Assembly (NCBI RefSeq): GCF_003129605.1
Contig: NZ_QBDX01000001.1
Location: 744,001 to 808,000, forward strand
From: Hyphobacterium indicum
GTDB lineage: Bacteria > Pseudomonadota > Alphaproteobacteria > Caulobacterales > Maricaulaceae
Length of the DNA: 64,000 bases
Direction of reading: 5' to 3'
Positions 1 to 9,599 of this stretch are shown here, in pieces. The notes under the pieces are model-generated. The model saw nothing but the letters and a program-made list of their open reading frames with translations. It was not told where the DNA came from and did not search any database. Position 1 is the first letter of the stretch; every line of letters begins with the position of its first letter. Position numbers and translations under genes: made by a program.

Positions 1-257
<257 letters not shown>

Positions 258-287
258 CCCCGGGCACCAGTCAAAAGGAGTGTCGCC

Positions 288-1250
288 TTGGCGATCGGCG
301 GATCTTCCAGGCGCAATGATGAAAGCGGAGTCCGCTTTTCGCGCACCTTTACGGTGGCGCTCTTTCTCATATCCATTGTTCTGATTGCGTTTGACCGGCC
401 GCAAGCGCGCTCGCCTGCGCTTGCCAGTCTCAGGGCCGGGATCACCGATCTGTCGGCTCCGGTGCTCGACCTGGCCGCGGCACCGGTCCGCGGCCTCAGC
501 AATATCGGCCCCTATTGGCGTAATCAGGCGCGCCTGGCCGAGGAAAATGCCGATCTCCGCCAGCGCCTCAACGAGACCCGCTACTGGCGCGATCTGGCCT
601 TGCAATTGCGGGATCAGCGCGAAGTCTACGAGCAGGCCCTGAATGTGGAATCGCCGGCCACACAGAATCGCATCGGCGCCTGGACGCTCGGGGATCCGGA
701 CGGACCCTTCGTGCAGTCGCGCCTGATCGGGGCCGGAACCCGCCAGGGCGTCGGTTCCGGAGACCCCGTCCTCAACGTCTATGGCCTGATCGGCCGTGTG
801 GTGGAAACCGGCAATGTGTCATCCCGCGTGCTGCTGTTGACCGACCTCAATAGCCGCATTCCGGTCATGGCGGACCGCTCGAATGCCCGGGCCGTCCTGG
901 TCGGAGACAATTCGGAATATCCGCGCCTCGACTTTCTGACGCGCAATGCCGACCTTGAGGATGGCGACCGGATCGTGACCTCGGGAGATGATGGCATCAT
1001 GCCGCGTGGCCTTCCGGTCGGTCAGGCGCAACGTGACCGTCAGGGGCGCTGGCGCGTCCGCCTCTATTCCGATCAGGCCCCGGTTGATTTTGTCTGGGTG
1101 TTCCCGTTCGAACCGGTCTTGCCGCCGGAACCTGACAGGCCTGCGGAAGAGGAAATGCCCGTGGCGGATGCCACGGCAGACGCCGGCGACGCTGGGGGGC
1201 TGCCAGCACCGGCGAGTGCCGAGGAAACTTCCGCCGGAGGTGAGCCATGA
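288..1250 (+). CDS. mreC: Rod-shape determining protein MreC
   Basis: A 320-residue bitopic inner-membrane protein that links MreB to PBP2 in the elongasome. One membrane segment lies at about residues 19-37, followed by a periplasmic coiled coil (about 80-110, rich in NADLRQRLNE-type heptads) and the paired beta-barrel MreC domain with the GLIGRVVETG motif. The C-terminal 45 residues are acidic and Pro/Ala-rich, probably disordered. The start is TTG, chosen because AAAAGGAG lies seven bases upstream. The stop overlaps the mreD start by four bases, implying translational coupling. Confidence 0.95.
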   Translation: MAIGGSSRRNDESGVRFSRTFTVALFLISIVLIAFDRPQARSPALASLRAGITDLSAPVLDLAAAPVRGLSNIGPYWRNQARLAEENADLRQRLNETRYWRDLALQLRDQREVYEQALNVESPATQNRIGAWTLGDPDGPFVQSRLIGAGTRQGVGSGDPVLNVYGLIGRVVETGNVSSRVLLLTDLNSRIPVMADRSNARAVLVGDNSEYPRLDFLTRNADLEDGDRIVTSGDDGIMPRGLPVGQAQRDRQGRWRVRLYSDQAPVDFVWVFPFEPVLPPEPDRPAEEEMPVADATADAGDAGGLPAPASAEETSAGGEP

Positions 1251-1762
1251 GATCGCCAGTGGATACCCGGCCGCCCTATGGCCTGATGGTGTGGACCGTG
1301 ATCAGCCTGATCCTGGCGCTGGCTTTCTACGCCGCACCGCTCCGCATCGCGAACGGGCCGGATCTGATGCCGATGTTGCCGCTGATGACCTTGTTCATCT
1401 GGTCGACCGTCAGGCCGCGCTTCATCCCGCCCATCGTAATTTTCGTTGTCGGTATCCTGAATGATGTGCTGACCGGAGGTGTGCTCGGCGTCTGGGCACT
1501 GGCCTATCTGGTCTCGCTGACGATTGCGCGGTCACGCGACGAGGATGGCCCGACCCGAGAATTCGGTCCGGTCTGGGTCCGATTCCTGGTCGTCCTCGCC
1601 ATTGCCATCCCCGTCGCCTGGGCCGCCGGAAGTCTGGCCATCGGGCAACCGGCGCCAATCCGGCCTCTGTTGATCGAAGGCGTTGCCTCCGCCTTGATGT
1701 TCCCCCTGTTTGCCGTGATCTTTGTCCGCCGCCGCAGCTTGCGCGGCACGTTCGGGTCCTGA
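1247..1762 (+). CDS. mreD: Rod-shape determining protein MreD
   Basis: A 171-residue polytopic membrane protein with about five hydrophobic segments and the acidic MreD signature region (ILNDVLTGGVLGVWALAYL). It belongs to the elongasome with MreC, PBP2 and RodA. Its ATG overlaps the mreC stop (ATGA), and the next gene starts four bases after its stop. Length and position match the family. Sequence conservation in MreD is always low, so the call rests on motif plus synteny. Confidence 0.9.
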   Translation: MRSPVDTRPPYGLMVWTVISLILALAFYAAPLRIANGPDLMPMLPLMTLFIWSTVRPRFIPPIVIFVVGILNDVLTGGVLGVWALAYLVSLTIARSRDEDGPTREFGPVWVRFLVVLAIAIPVAWAAGSLAIGQPAPIRPLLIEGVASALMFPLFAVIFVRRRSLRGTFGS

Positions 1763-1766
1763 TGTC

Positions 1767-3626
1767 ATGAAGTCGGATCGCCAGGAACAGCAGCTGAAAT
1801 TCACCCGCCGCGCCCTGATGATGGGAGCGGGCGGAGCAGCTGTGTTTACCGCGCTCGGCGCCCGCCTCTATCAGCTCCAGGTGATCGAGACCGAGCGCTA
1901 TCGGGTCCTGTCGGAAGACAACCAGTTCAACTTCCTGCTGACCCCGCCCTCCCGCGGCCGCATTCTGGATCGCTTTGGCGTTCCGGTTGCGGATAACCGG
2001 GACAGCTATCGTGTGGTGATGATCCCCGAGCAGGCCGGCGATGTGGAAGAGGCGCTCGGCCGCCTGGGCAATATTATCGAGATCACGCCGGAGCAACGCG
2101 AGCGGATATTGCGCAATGTCCAGCGCGCCCCGCGTTTCCGCCCGGTCACGATCCGGGACGATCTCGATTGGGGCAATTTCGCCGCCATTAATCTGCAAAC
2201 CCCGGACCTGCCCGGCATTATTCCCGAAGTCGCCGAAATCCGCGACTACCCTTCAGGCCCGGCCTTCGCCCATATCCTTGGCTATGTCCAACCCGCCGCA
2301 GAAGCCGATGCCGGAGATGATCCGCTGCTTCGCCATCCCGGCTTCCGGATCGGACGCACGGGCGCGGAAGCCGCCCGCGAGGACACGCTGCGCGGGTCCG
2401 CCGGATCGCTCAAGGTCGAGGTCAATGCCTTCGGGCGGGTCATCCGCGAATTGCCCGAACAGTCCAACCCCGCAACGCCGGGTGAAGATGTCCGCCTGAC
2501 CATTGATGCCGATATTCAGCGCTTCGCCTATGAGCGGCTGGATGGCGAGAGTGCCGCCGTCGTGGCCATGGACGTGGAAAGCGGCGACCTCCTGGCGCTG
2601 GCCTCCACGCCGGGCTTTGATCCGAATCTGTTCGTCACCGGTATTTCGCAAACCGATTTCAACGCGCTCAACCAGAATGAATACCGCCCGCTCTACAACA
2701 AGGCGCTGCAGGGCACCTATCCGCCCGCCTCGACCTTCAAGGCGGTTGTGGCGCTGGCCGCGCTCGAGGCCGGTGTCGTCAACACCACCGAACGCGTAAC
2801 CTGTACGGGCAGCATACAGCTGGGAAATCGCGAGTTTCACTGCTGGCGCCGTCAGGGCCATGGCCGGGTCAATCTCCGCGATGCCGTGAAGACCTCCTGC
2901 GATGTGTTCTTCTACGAGATGGCGCAACGCCTTGGCATCGACCGGATTGCCAGCGCGGCACGCCAGTTCGGCCTCGGTTCTGCGCCCGAAATCGGCCTTG
3001 CCGGTGTTTCGCGGGGCATTGTGCCCGACGAGCAGTGGAAGCTCTCGCGCTATGGCCAGCGCTGGTCGCAGGGCGAAACGCTGATCACGGCGATCGGGCA
3101 GGGCTTCATGCTGGCCTCACCGCTGCAAATGGCGGTGATGACGGCGCGTCTCGCTTCCGGCCGCTCCGTCAGCCCGCGCCTCTATCTCGATCAACCGGCG
3201 GACCAGGGCCAGGAACTGGTTCAGGACCCCGCCCATCTCGATATTGTCCGTGATGCCCTGCGCGCCGTCGTGCACGAGCCGGGCGGCACCTCGTATTACA
3301 CGCTTGGCGGCCTGGGCGTTGAGGGTGTGGAAATGGCCGGCAAGACCGGATCGGCCCAGGTCTATTCCATCTCTGCCGCAGAGCGCGAAGCGGGCGTCCG
3401 CACGCAGGATGAATTGCCCTGGCGCCTGCGCGATCACGGCATGTTCGTCTGTTATGCGCCTGCAGACCGCCCCCGCTATGCGGTCGCCACCGTGGTCGAG
3501 CATGGCGGTGGCGGATCCCGGGCGGCTGCCCGCCCCGCCCGTGATGTCCTGCGCCTGCTGATCGAACGCGATCCGTCGGCGGCCGGACCCTTTGTGCAGA
3601 ATTCAACCGGGAGCCAGCCGACCTGA
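1767..3626 (+). CDS. mrdA: Penicillin-binding protein 2 (elongation transpeptidase)
   Basis: A 619-residue class B PBP that cross-links peptidoglycan in lateral growth, with a cytoplasmic N-terminus and a membrane anchor at about residues 14-33. The N-terminal PBP dimerisation domain (about 60-230) carries the RGRILDRFG motif. The transpeptidase has Ser322-xx-Lys325 (ASTFK), Ser377-Cys-Asp (the SxN motif, here SCD) and KTGS at 526-529. The ATG at 1767 was chosen over an upstream in-frame start because the upstream codons fall inside mreD. The gene sits between mreD and rodA as in most alphaproteobacteria. Confidence 0.95.
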   Translation: MKSDRQEQQLKFTRRALMMGAGGAAVFTALGARLYQLQVIETERYRVLSEDNQFNFLLTPPSRGRILDRFGVPVADNRDSYRVVMIPEQAGDVEEALGRLGNIIEITPEQRERILRNVQRAPRFRPVTIRDDLDWGNFAAINLQTPDLPGIIPEVAEIRDYPSGPAFAHILGYVQPAAEADAGDDPLLRHPGFRIGRTGAEAAREDTLRGSAGSLKVEVNAFGRVIRELPEQSNPATPGEDVRLTIDADIQRFAYERLDGESAAVVAMDVESGDLLALASTPGFDPNLFVTGISQTDFNALNQNEYRPLYNKALQGTYPPASTFKAVVALAALEAGVVNTTERVTCTGSIQLGNREFHCWRRQGHGRVNLRDAVKTSCDVFFYEMAQRLGIDRIASAARQFGLGSAPEIGLAGVSRGIVPDEQWKLSRYGQRWSQGETLITAIGQGFMLASPLQMAVMTARLASGRSVSPRLYLDQPADQGQELVQDPAHLDIVRDALRAVVHEPGGTSYYTLGGLGVEGVEMAGKTGSAQVYSISAAEREAGVRTQDELPWRLRDHGMFVCYAPADRPRYAVATVVEHGGGGSRAAARPARDVLRLLIERDPSAAGPFVQNSTGSQPT

Positions 3627-4771
3627 TGGCCGTCTTTCGCGAAACCGTCCCGCGCACCTTCCAGGAAAAGCTGTTCGAGCTGAACTGGAGCGTCGTGCTT
3701 CTGCTTCTCCTGCTCGGTGCGGTGGGCGTGGGCATGCTGTATTCGGCGGCCGAGGGAGCCTGGAATCCCTGGGCCAGCCGCCACTTCATCCGATTCCTCC
3801 TCGGCATCGCCATCATGCTGGTCGTGGCACTCTTTCCACCCCGCTTCTGGATGGGCATGGCCTATCCGATCTATCTCGGCGCGCTCTCGCTTCTGGTGGG
3901 GGTCGAGTTTTTCGGTGAAAGCGTCAATGGCGCACAGCGCTGGCTCGATATCGGCCCGGTCCGCATGCAGCCTTCTGAAATCATGAAGATCGCGGTGGTG
4001 CTGGCCCTGGCGCGCTTTTATCACGACCTGCCGCCGGAAAAGATCAATTCAGCCTTCGGCCTGCTGGTACCGGCCTTCCTGATCGGCGCGCCTGCCGCAC
4101 TGATCCTGCATCAGCCCGATCTGGGCACGGCGGTTCTGGTGCTGGTAACCGGCGCGGCGCTTGTTTTTCTGGCCGGGCTGAGCTGGCGCATCATCATTGG
4201 CGGTGCCATTGCCGCGGCCTTCATTATCCCCGCATTCCTGCGCTTCGGACTGGAGGATTATCAGCGGCGGCGGATTTTCACCTTCCTCAATCCGGAAGCC
4301 GATCCGCTGGGCGCAGGCTATCACATCCTGCAGTCAAAAATCGCGCTGGGCTCCGGCGGACTGACCGGGCGGGGATTTGTGGAAGGCACGCAGACCCAGC
4401 TCAATTTCCTGCCGGAAAAGCAGACCGATTTCATCTTCACCATTCTGGGCGAGGAATTCGGCCTGGTGGGCGGGCTCGCCGTGATCGGAATCTATGCGCT
4501 GGTGCTGGCCAATACCGTCGCCATCGCGGCGGCGTGCAAGTCAACCTTTCTGCGTCTTACCGTCATGGGGATCGCCACCACATTCGCCCTCTATGTCTTC
4601 ATCAATATCGGCATGGTGACCGGCCTGTTGCCGGTGGTCGGCGTGCCTCTGCCGCTCATCTCCTATGGCGGCACCGTGATGATGGCGGTGCTCTTCGGAT
4701 TCGGCCTGATTCTGGGCGCCCATATTCATCGCAATGCCGAACCGCCACGCGGAGCAGGTCTCTTCGGATAA
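3626..4771 (+). CDS. rodA: Peptidoglycan glycosyltransferase RodA
   Basis: A 381-residue SEDS-family glycosyltransferase with about ten membrane helices that polymerises lipid II together with PBP2. The family signatures are present: LDIGPVRMQPSEIMK, then the extracellular loop FLPEKQTDFIFTILGEEFG, and the C-terminal GVPLPLISYGGT. Its ATG shares one base with the PBP2 stop (TGATG), the tightest coupling in the operon. Length is typical. It is the last gene of the mre/mrd operon; the next gene is an unrelated transporter 92 bases downstream. Confidence 0.95.
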   Translation: MAVFRETVPRTFQEKLFELNWSVVLLLLLLGAVGVGMLYSAAEGAWNPWASRHFIRFLLGIAIMLVVALFPPRFWMGMAYPIYLGALSLLVGVEFFGESVNGAQRWLDIGPVRMQPSEIMKIAVVLALARFYHDLPPEKINSAFGLLVPAFLIGAPAALILHQPDLGTAVLVLVTGAALVFLAGLSWRIIIGGAIAAAFIIPAFLRFGLEDYQRRRIFTFLNPEADPLGAGYHILQSKIALGSGGLTGRGFVEGTQTQLNFLPEKQTDFIFTILGEEFGLVGGLAVIGIYALVLANTVAIAAACKSTFLRLTVMGIATTFALYVFINIGMVTGLLPVVGVPLPLISYGGTVMMAVLFGFGLILGAHIHRNAEPPRGAGLFG

Positions 4772-4863
4772 CGGCTAGAAATTCTTGACCCTTGCGTCAG
4801 GATGGGGAAGGGTCCGCGCCGGTTCAGGCGGGGATTTCCGCTGCATTTCTGGGGAGAATTGCC

Positions 4864-6219
4864 ATGGCCGCTGCGGCTCATGCACACTGGTCGTCACGTT
4901 TTGGATTCCTGATGGCGGCCATTGGTTCGTCGGTCGGGCTGGGAAATTTCTGGCGCTTTCCGTACACGGCCGGTGAAAATGGCGGCGCCGCCTTCATCCT
5001 CATCTATCTCGCCTGTATCCTGTTGATCGGCTTCCCGATCCTGATGGCGGAATTGTCCGTGGGTCGCTACGGCCAGAAAAGCGCCATCGGATCTGTCCAG
5101 AAAGTGGCCATGGACAATGGCTCCTCACGGCTCTGGGCGGTCACCGGCCTTGTCGGCCTGATTGGCGGCATTCTGGTACTCTGTTTCTATTCGGTCGTGG
5201 CCGGCTGGGTGGCCGCATATATTTTCAAGATGTTCTCGGGCGAATTTGCCGGCCAGGCTCCGGAAGTGGTCGAGGCGGCGTTCGGAACCTTCTCTGCCGA
5301 CAGTTATAACGTACTCGGCTGGCATACCGCATTCATGGTGCTGACCGTGCTTGTCGTGGCGCAGGGCGTGACCGGCGGCATTGAACGCGCCGCATCCATC
5401 CTGATGCCGATCTTCTTCACCATGTTGCTGGGCATGGTCGTTTATGCCGGGATTGCAGGCGATATGGGGGCCGCCATTGGCTACCTCTTTGCCGTCGATT
5501 TTTCTGAAGTGAATGGCCAGACTTTCCTCGAGGCGGTCGGGCAGGCCTTTTTCTCCATCGGCCTGGGCTCGGCCATCATGATCACTTACGGCTCCTATCT
5601 CGACAAGAACGCCAATATTGGTCAGTCAGCGGGCATTATTTCCGCCGCCGATTCAGGCGTTGCGCTGATTGCCGGCCTTGCCATCTTCCCCTTCGTCTTT
5701 GCCTTCTCGATCGAGCCGGCAGCCGGTCCGGGGCTCTTCTTCCAGGCATTGCCGGCGGCGTTCGCCCAGATGCCGGGCGGCAATATTGTCGGCGGCGCCT
5801 TCTTCATCCTGGCCCTGATCGCAGCGCTGACATCGTCAATCTCGCTTCTTCAGGCCGTCGTCGCGTGGATCGAGGAAAACTCCAGCTTCCACAAGAGCAC
5901 GATCGCCTGGACTTTTGGCGGCTTTATCTGGCTGGTCGGCGCAGGGGTGGCCTTCTCCTTCCCCTTCTTCGATTTGCTTGATTTCCTGTCGAGCTCCATC
6001 GCCTTGCCGCTCGCCGGCTTGCTGATGGCGATCTTCATGGGCTGGGTTGTGGACCGCAAAATCGCGCACGCCCAATTGTCACACGCATCCCCGCTGCTTT
6101 TCGGGTTCTTCCGTTTCGTCCTGCGGTTCTTTGCTCCCATTGCCCTGACCCTGATTCTTGTCCTGGGTCTGGACGCCAAGTTCGGATGGGGCCTTTCGGT
6201 CTTGCTGTTCGGCAGCTAA
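4864..6219 (+). CDS. Sodium-dependent transporter, NSS (SNF) family
   Basis: A 451-residue polytopic membrane protein of the neurotransmitter:sodium symporter family (LeuT fold). The first-helix sodium/substrate signature GSSVGLGNFWRFPY is clear, followed by about eleven further helices. It probably imports an amino acid or amine with sodium; the substrate cannot be read from the sequence. The ATG at 4864 is preferred to an upstream TTG because GGGGAGAA precedes it and the protein then begins just before the first helix. It overlaps the convergent peptidase gene by four bases. Confidence 0.9.
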   Translation: MAAAAHAHWSSRFGFLMAAIGSSVGLGNFWRFPYTAGENGGAAFILIYLACILLIGFPILMAELSVGRYGQKSAIGSVQKVAMDNGSSRLWAVTGLVGLIGGILVLCFYSVVAGWVAAYIFKMFSGEFAGQAPEVVEAAFGTFSADSYNVLGWHTAFMVLTVLVVAQGVTGGIERAASILMPIFFTMLLGMVVYAGIAGDMGAAIGYLFAVDFSEVNGQTFLEAVGQAFFSIGLGSAIMITYGSYLDKNANIGQSAGIISAADSGVALIAGLAIFPFVFAFSIEPAAGPGLFFQALPAAFAQMPGGNIVGGAFFILALIAALTSSISLLQAVVAWIEENSSFHKSTIAWTFGGFIWLVGAGVAFSFPFFDLLDFLSSSIALPLAGLLMAIFMGWVVDRKIAHAQLSHASPLLFGFFRFVLRFFAPIALTLILVLGLDAKFGWGLSVLLFGS

Positions 6220-7184
6220 CCAAACCGCCGGACAATATCGTCGGTGGCGCGCACCAGCGCGTCCACCGTCCCCGGCTCACCGGCGGAATGCCCGGCATCG
6301 GAGACAAACTCCAGCCGGGCATTTCCATTCCAGGCCTTGGCGATGGTCCAGGCCGCTGCGGGCGGTGTGATCACATCATAGCGGCCCTGCGCGATATAGC
6401 CCGGAATGTGCCGGATGCGGTCCATGTTTTCGAGCAATTGATTGTTGCCCTCGAAAAAGCCCCGGTTCACGAAATAATGGGTTTCGATCCGCGAAATGGC
6501 GTCCGCCCGTGCCGGGTTGCTGCGTGATGAGGGTTCCGGAGACGCAAAGGAAATCAGGGAATTCTCCCAGTCAGCCCAGGCGATGGCATCCTCCAGCCGG
6601 GCCTGGACCTCGTCCTGCATCAGCCGGGCGTGATAGGCGGCCAGAACGTCCTGCTTTTCCTGTTCATCAAGACGGGAAACAAGATCAGCCCATGCATCGG
6701 GAAAAATCCGGTTGGCGCCATCGCGATAGAACCAGTCAAGCTCGGCCTGAGTGCACAGAAAAACGCCGCGCAGCACCAGGGCCATGGCCCGGTCCGCATG
6801 GGTCTGGGCGTAGGCCAGCGACAGGGTCGACCCCCAGGAGCCACCGAAAACCACCCATTTTTCGATCCCGAGCGCTTCACGAATGGCTTCAATATCTTTC
6901 ACCAGATCCCATGTCGTGTTGTTTTCCAGCGAGGCATGAGGCGTCGAACGCCCGCAGCCGCGCTGATCGAACAGGACAATCCGGTATTTCTCCGGGTCAA
7001 AAAACCGCCGCATCATCGGGCTTGCCCCGCCGCCGGGCCCGCCGTGCAAGGCAATCACCGGCAGGCCGTCTTCCCGTCCGCATTCCTCGACATAGAGACT
7101 GTGCCCTCCGGACACATCAAGGCGGAAGTGACGATGGGGTTCGATGGGCGGGAACAGGGCGCGGCGGGAAGCGTTTTTTTGCAA
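6216..7184 (-). CDS. pip: Prolyl aminopeptidase (proline iminopeptidase)
   Basis: A 322-residue alpha/beta hydrolase that removes N-terminal proline from peptides. Visible are the oxyanion HGGPGGG motif (about 47-53), the nucleophile elbow GGSWGS with Ser116, the acid in GRYDVITPP and the catalytic His in SDAGHSAGEP. The start is TTG with AGAGG about eight bases upstream, since no ATG lies near the N-terminus. Length is typical (about 310-320). It is convergent with the NSS transporter and divergent from the lipoprotein gene, so probably monocistronic. Confidence 0.93.
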   Translation of the reverse strand: MQKNASRRALFPPIEPHRHFRLDVSGGHSLYVEECGREDGLPVIALHGGPGGGASPMMRRFFDPEKYRIVLFDQRGCGRSTPHASLENNTTWDLVKDIEAIREALGIEKWVVFGGSWGSTLSLAYAQTHADRAMALVLRGVFLCTQAELDWFYRDGANRIFPDAWADLVSRLDEQEKQDVLAAYHARLMQDEVQARLEDAIAWADWENSLISFASPEPSSRSNPARADAISRIETHYFVNRGFFEGNNQLLENMDRIRHIPGYIAQGRYDVITPPAAAWTIAKAWNGNARLEFVSDAGHSAGEPGTVDALVRATDDIVRRFG

Positions 7185-7317
7185 AGGGCTAACCTCTGTG
7201 ATTTACCTTGATTGACAGGGTGTTCTTGCCGCAGAGTAACGGCGGGGCAAGGGCTGACAATGGTTTGTTGGTCACAGGGGCGCACATTCTGCCGCTGCAG
7301 CAATATGGGTTGTGTAC

Positions 7318-7938
7318 ATGATGTTTCGTACCGGATTGATTTGCGCCTGCCTCGTGGGCCTGTCAGCGTGCGTTGCAACCCCCTCGGGACCGGCCGGATT
7401 TGTCTCCGGTGACCGGCAATTGCCTCAAGCCCAACTGGATTTGCGTCAGAATGCGGCCGCCCTGGACGCCAGATTCCATGAGGCCGGATGGGTTGCGGAA
7501 GCCCATGGCGCTGCCGTGCAACGCCTGACGGGAATGCTGATGTTTGGCCGCGGCAATTCTGATCGCCCGACACCCGTGGAAGTCTATTATGAGGCGGCCG
7601 GGCTCAACGATGCCGGCCCTGACATGATCATCGAAACCGCCCGCCGCGATCTCGCGGAGGCGTCGACCCTGACCTATAATCTGGCACGCGACGGCGAAAC
7701 CGTTGCTGAAGCCGGCGGCCTGACCGCCAACAGCCTCAGCGATGATCTGGGCGCGCTGGAATATGCGCTGACCGATGTCCGTCAGGCCCTTGCACTCTTC
7801 CGGACCATTAATGACTCGGGTGACGGACAACTGGACGCAGCAATCGGATCATTAGAACTGGCCTCCGAGCGGCTCGGCAATGCCGCTGATGGCCTGATGT
7901 CGCGCCGCCGCGAATTGCGCAACGCGACAGGCAGCTGA
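7318..7938 (+). CDS. Predicted lipoprotein of unknown function
   Basis: About 206 residues, with a short hydrophobic signal and a lipobox (LSAC, Cys about 18 residues from the start), so an outer- or inner-membrane lipoprotein is expected. The remainder is helical and soluble with no recognised domain; it contains amphipathic stretches such as NAADGLMSRRREL near the C-terminus. The exact start is uncertain: GTG 7312, ATG 7318 and ATG 7321 are all in frame and none has a strong ribosome-binding site. The methyltransferase follows seven bases later, so the two may be co-transcribed. Confidence 0.72.
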   Translation: MMFRTGLICACLVGLSACVATPSGPAGFVSGDRQLPQAQLDLRQNAAALDARFHEAGWVAEAHGAAVQRLTGMLMFGRGNSDRPTPVEVYYEAAGLNDAGPDMIIETARRDLAEASTLTYNLARDGETVAEAGGLTANSLSDDLGALEYALTDVRQALALFRTINDSGDGQLDAAIGSLELASERLGNAADGLMSRRRELRNATGS

Positions 7939-7945
7939 CCGCACC

Positions 7946-8554
7946 ATGAATCCCGAAGACGTCAAAGGGTTTCTCCACCCTGATGAAGGTGCTGCGCTGA
8001 CGCGCTATGCGGTCGGCACAAGCCGGTTGGGTCCGTTTCTCGAGATCGGCGGATATTGCGGCAAGTCGGCGCTTTATCTGGGCACCGCGGCCCGCGAGGC
8101 CGGCACGCTGTTGTTTTCCATCGATCATCATCGCGGCTCCGAGGAGCACCAACCGGGCGAGGAATATTTCGATCCGGAGCTTTATGACGACATCGTCGGG
8201 ACGGTGGACACGCTGCCGGTTTTCCGCCGCACCATTCATGCCGCCGGGCTGGAAGATCATGTCATTGCGCTGGTTGGGAAATCCGCCGCGATCGCACCTT
8301 ACTGGTCAACGCCACTGGGCTTTGTTTTCATTGATGGCGGACATTCCATGCCGGCTGCCCAGGCCGATTATGATGGCTGGGCCCCGAAAGTCGCGCCGGG
8401 CGGTTTCCTCGCCATCCACGATGTTTTTCCGGATCCCGCAGAGGGCGGACGCCCGCCTTATGAAATCTGGAAACAGGCGGTTGAATCCGGCGATTTCGAG
8501 CCCGTCGAGCGGATCAGGACGCTGGAGGTGTTGCGCCGCGCCGGGCCGGACTGA
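7946..8554 (+). CDS. Class I SAM-dependent methyltransferase (Methyltransf_24 type)
   Basis: A 202-residue Rossmann-fold methyltransferase. Motif I is FLEIGGYCGKSALYLG, the motif II acidic residue is in LLFSIDHHRGSEEH, and the post-motif FVFIDGGHSMPAAQADYDGW is typical of the subfamily often annotated as O-methyltransferase-like. The acceptor is unknown. Its 3' end overlaps the convergent terpenoid-cyclase-fold gene by 41 bases, a large overlap that is probably genuine since both frames keep family sequence up to that point. Confidence 0.85.
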   Translation: MNPEDVKGFLHPDEGAALTRYAVGTSRLGPFLEIGGYCGKSALYLGTAAREAGTLLFSIDHHRGSEEHQPGEEYFDPELYDDIVGTVDTLPVFRRTIHAAGLEDHVIALVGKSAAIAPYWSTPLGFVFIDGGHSMPAAQADYDGWAPKVAPGGFLAIHDVFPDPAEGGRPPYEIWKQAVESGDFEPVERIRTLEVLRRAGPD

Positions 8555-9599
8555 CCGCCTTGAGCGGCGTCACCAGAAGATCAGAGCCGGGCGAGAGATG
8601 CTCGATGGCATCGGCCGCCAGAATGACCGCGGCGGAGGTCCACGCCGGACGCTCGTAAGGCCAGAGGATTTCTTCTTCGAATTGCCAGCCCATCCAGTAT
8701 CCGCCGGAGCGGGCTGCCAGCGGCGCCAGATCGGTAATCAGCTTGCGCGCCTTGCCGGTCCAGCCCACCGCCTGGCAGGCGAGGGCCAGCTCGGCCGTTT
8801 CGGCGGCCGTGACCCAGGGTTCATCAGCGACGCAGCGCGAGCCCAGTCCCTCGACCACATAGCGTGACCAGCCCGCCTCCAGCCGCCGCTGCGATTCCTC
8901 GCGCGAATGAACGCCGGACAGCACCGGATAATACCAGTCCATGGCATAGCGCCGCCGGTCGGTGGATTTTCGGTCAAACCGCCAGTCCTTGTCGTGCAGC
9001 GCTTCGGCAAGCCGTGCGCGCGCTTCCGTCAGATCCCGAAGCTCGCCGGCCAGAGCGGTTTCGAGCCGGAGGGCACATTCCAGGCTCTTGTAGAGGCAGG
9101 CATTGCCCGCCCGCAGCGAATCCACATTGTCGAGGGCTTCTCCCGCATCAGGCTTGCGCCAGACGATATCGCCTTCCGGTGTCTGGCAGGAGAGGACGAA
9201 CTGCATGGCCCGCCGTACCGGTCCGGCATAGCGGTCCAGCCAGCCGGGTTCATTCAGGGCGAGGGCGCTGCGCAAGACGGTGACCGCCGCATAGCCGGTG
9301 AAATTGGTGTCCCGTGCGGTCGCCGGCTTGTCCACCACGAGCCGCCGGTTGGTCTCGTCCAGAGGCACGCCGGCGCCCAGCTCGCCGGTCCAGCCGCCAT
9401 CGGATTCCTGGCGGTCAAACAGGGCTTCCAGCGCGCGCGCGCAACTGTCTGCCCGTCCGGCAACGGCCAGCGCCATTGCACTCTCGCCGTGATTCCAGGG
9501 GTCCCAGAGCCCGGCATCAATCCAGGTGATGGCGCCGTCCGGCTGTTGCAGGGCTTCGATCCGGTTGGCGGCAGCCGAAAGGTTTATGATCTGGCTCAT
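8514..9599 (-). CDS. Terpenoid cyclase / prenyltransferase-fold protein
   Basis: A 361-residue protein with repeated alpha/alpha-barrel motifs (QQPDGAITWIDAGLWDPWNHGES, QESDGGWTGELG, CQTPEGDIVWRK), the QxxDGxW pattern of squalene-hopene cyclases and related enzymes. It is shorter than a real cyclase and no DxDD protonation motif is visible, so cyclase activity is doubtful. The ATG overlaps the upstream methyltransferase stop (ATGA). The tight link with a methyltransferase and a GT4 glycosyltransferase suggests a role in making or modifying a glycan or glycolipid; this is inference. Confidence 0.72.
   Translation of the reverse strand: MSQIINLSAAANRIEALQQPDGAITWIDAGLWDPWNHGESAMALAVAGRADSCARALEALFDRQESDGGWTGELGAGVPLDETNRRLVVDKPATARDTNFTGYAAVTVLRSALALNEPGWLDRYAGPVRRAMQFVLSCQTPEGDIVWRKPDAGEALDNVDSLRAGNACLYKSLECALRLETALAGELRDLTEARARLAEALHDKDWRFDRKSTDRRRYAMDWYYPVLSGVHSREESQRRLEAGWSRYVVEGLGSRCVADEPWVTAAETAELALACQAVGWTGKARKLITDLAPLAARSGGYWMGWQFEEEILWPYERPAWTSAAVILAADAIEHLSPGSDLLVTPLKAVSPARRGATPPAS

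Noticed and set aside
1422-2198. Minus-strand frame of 258 residues across mreD and PBP2
   Set aside because: Both plus-strand genes are unambiguous; the frame has shadow composition (His/Gln/Arg-rich) and no start context.
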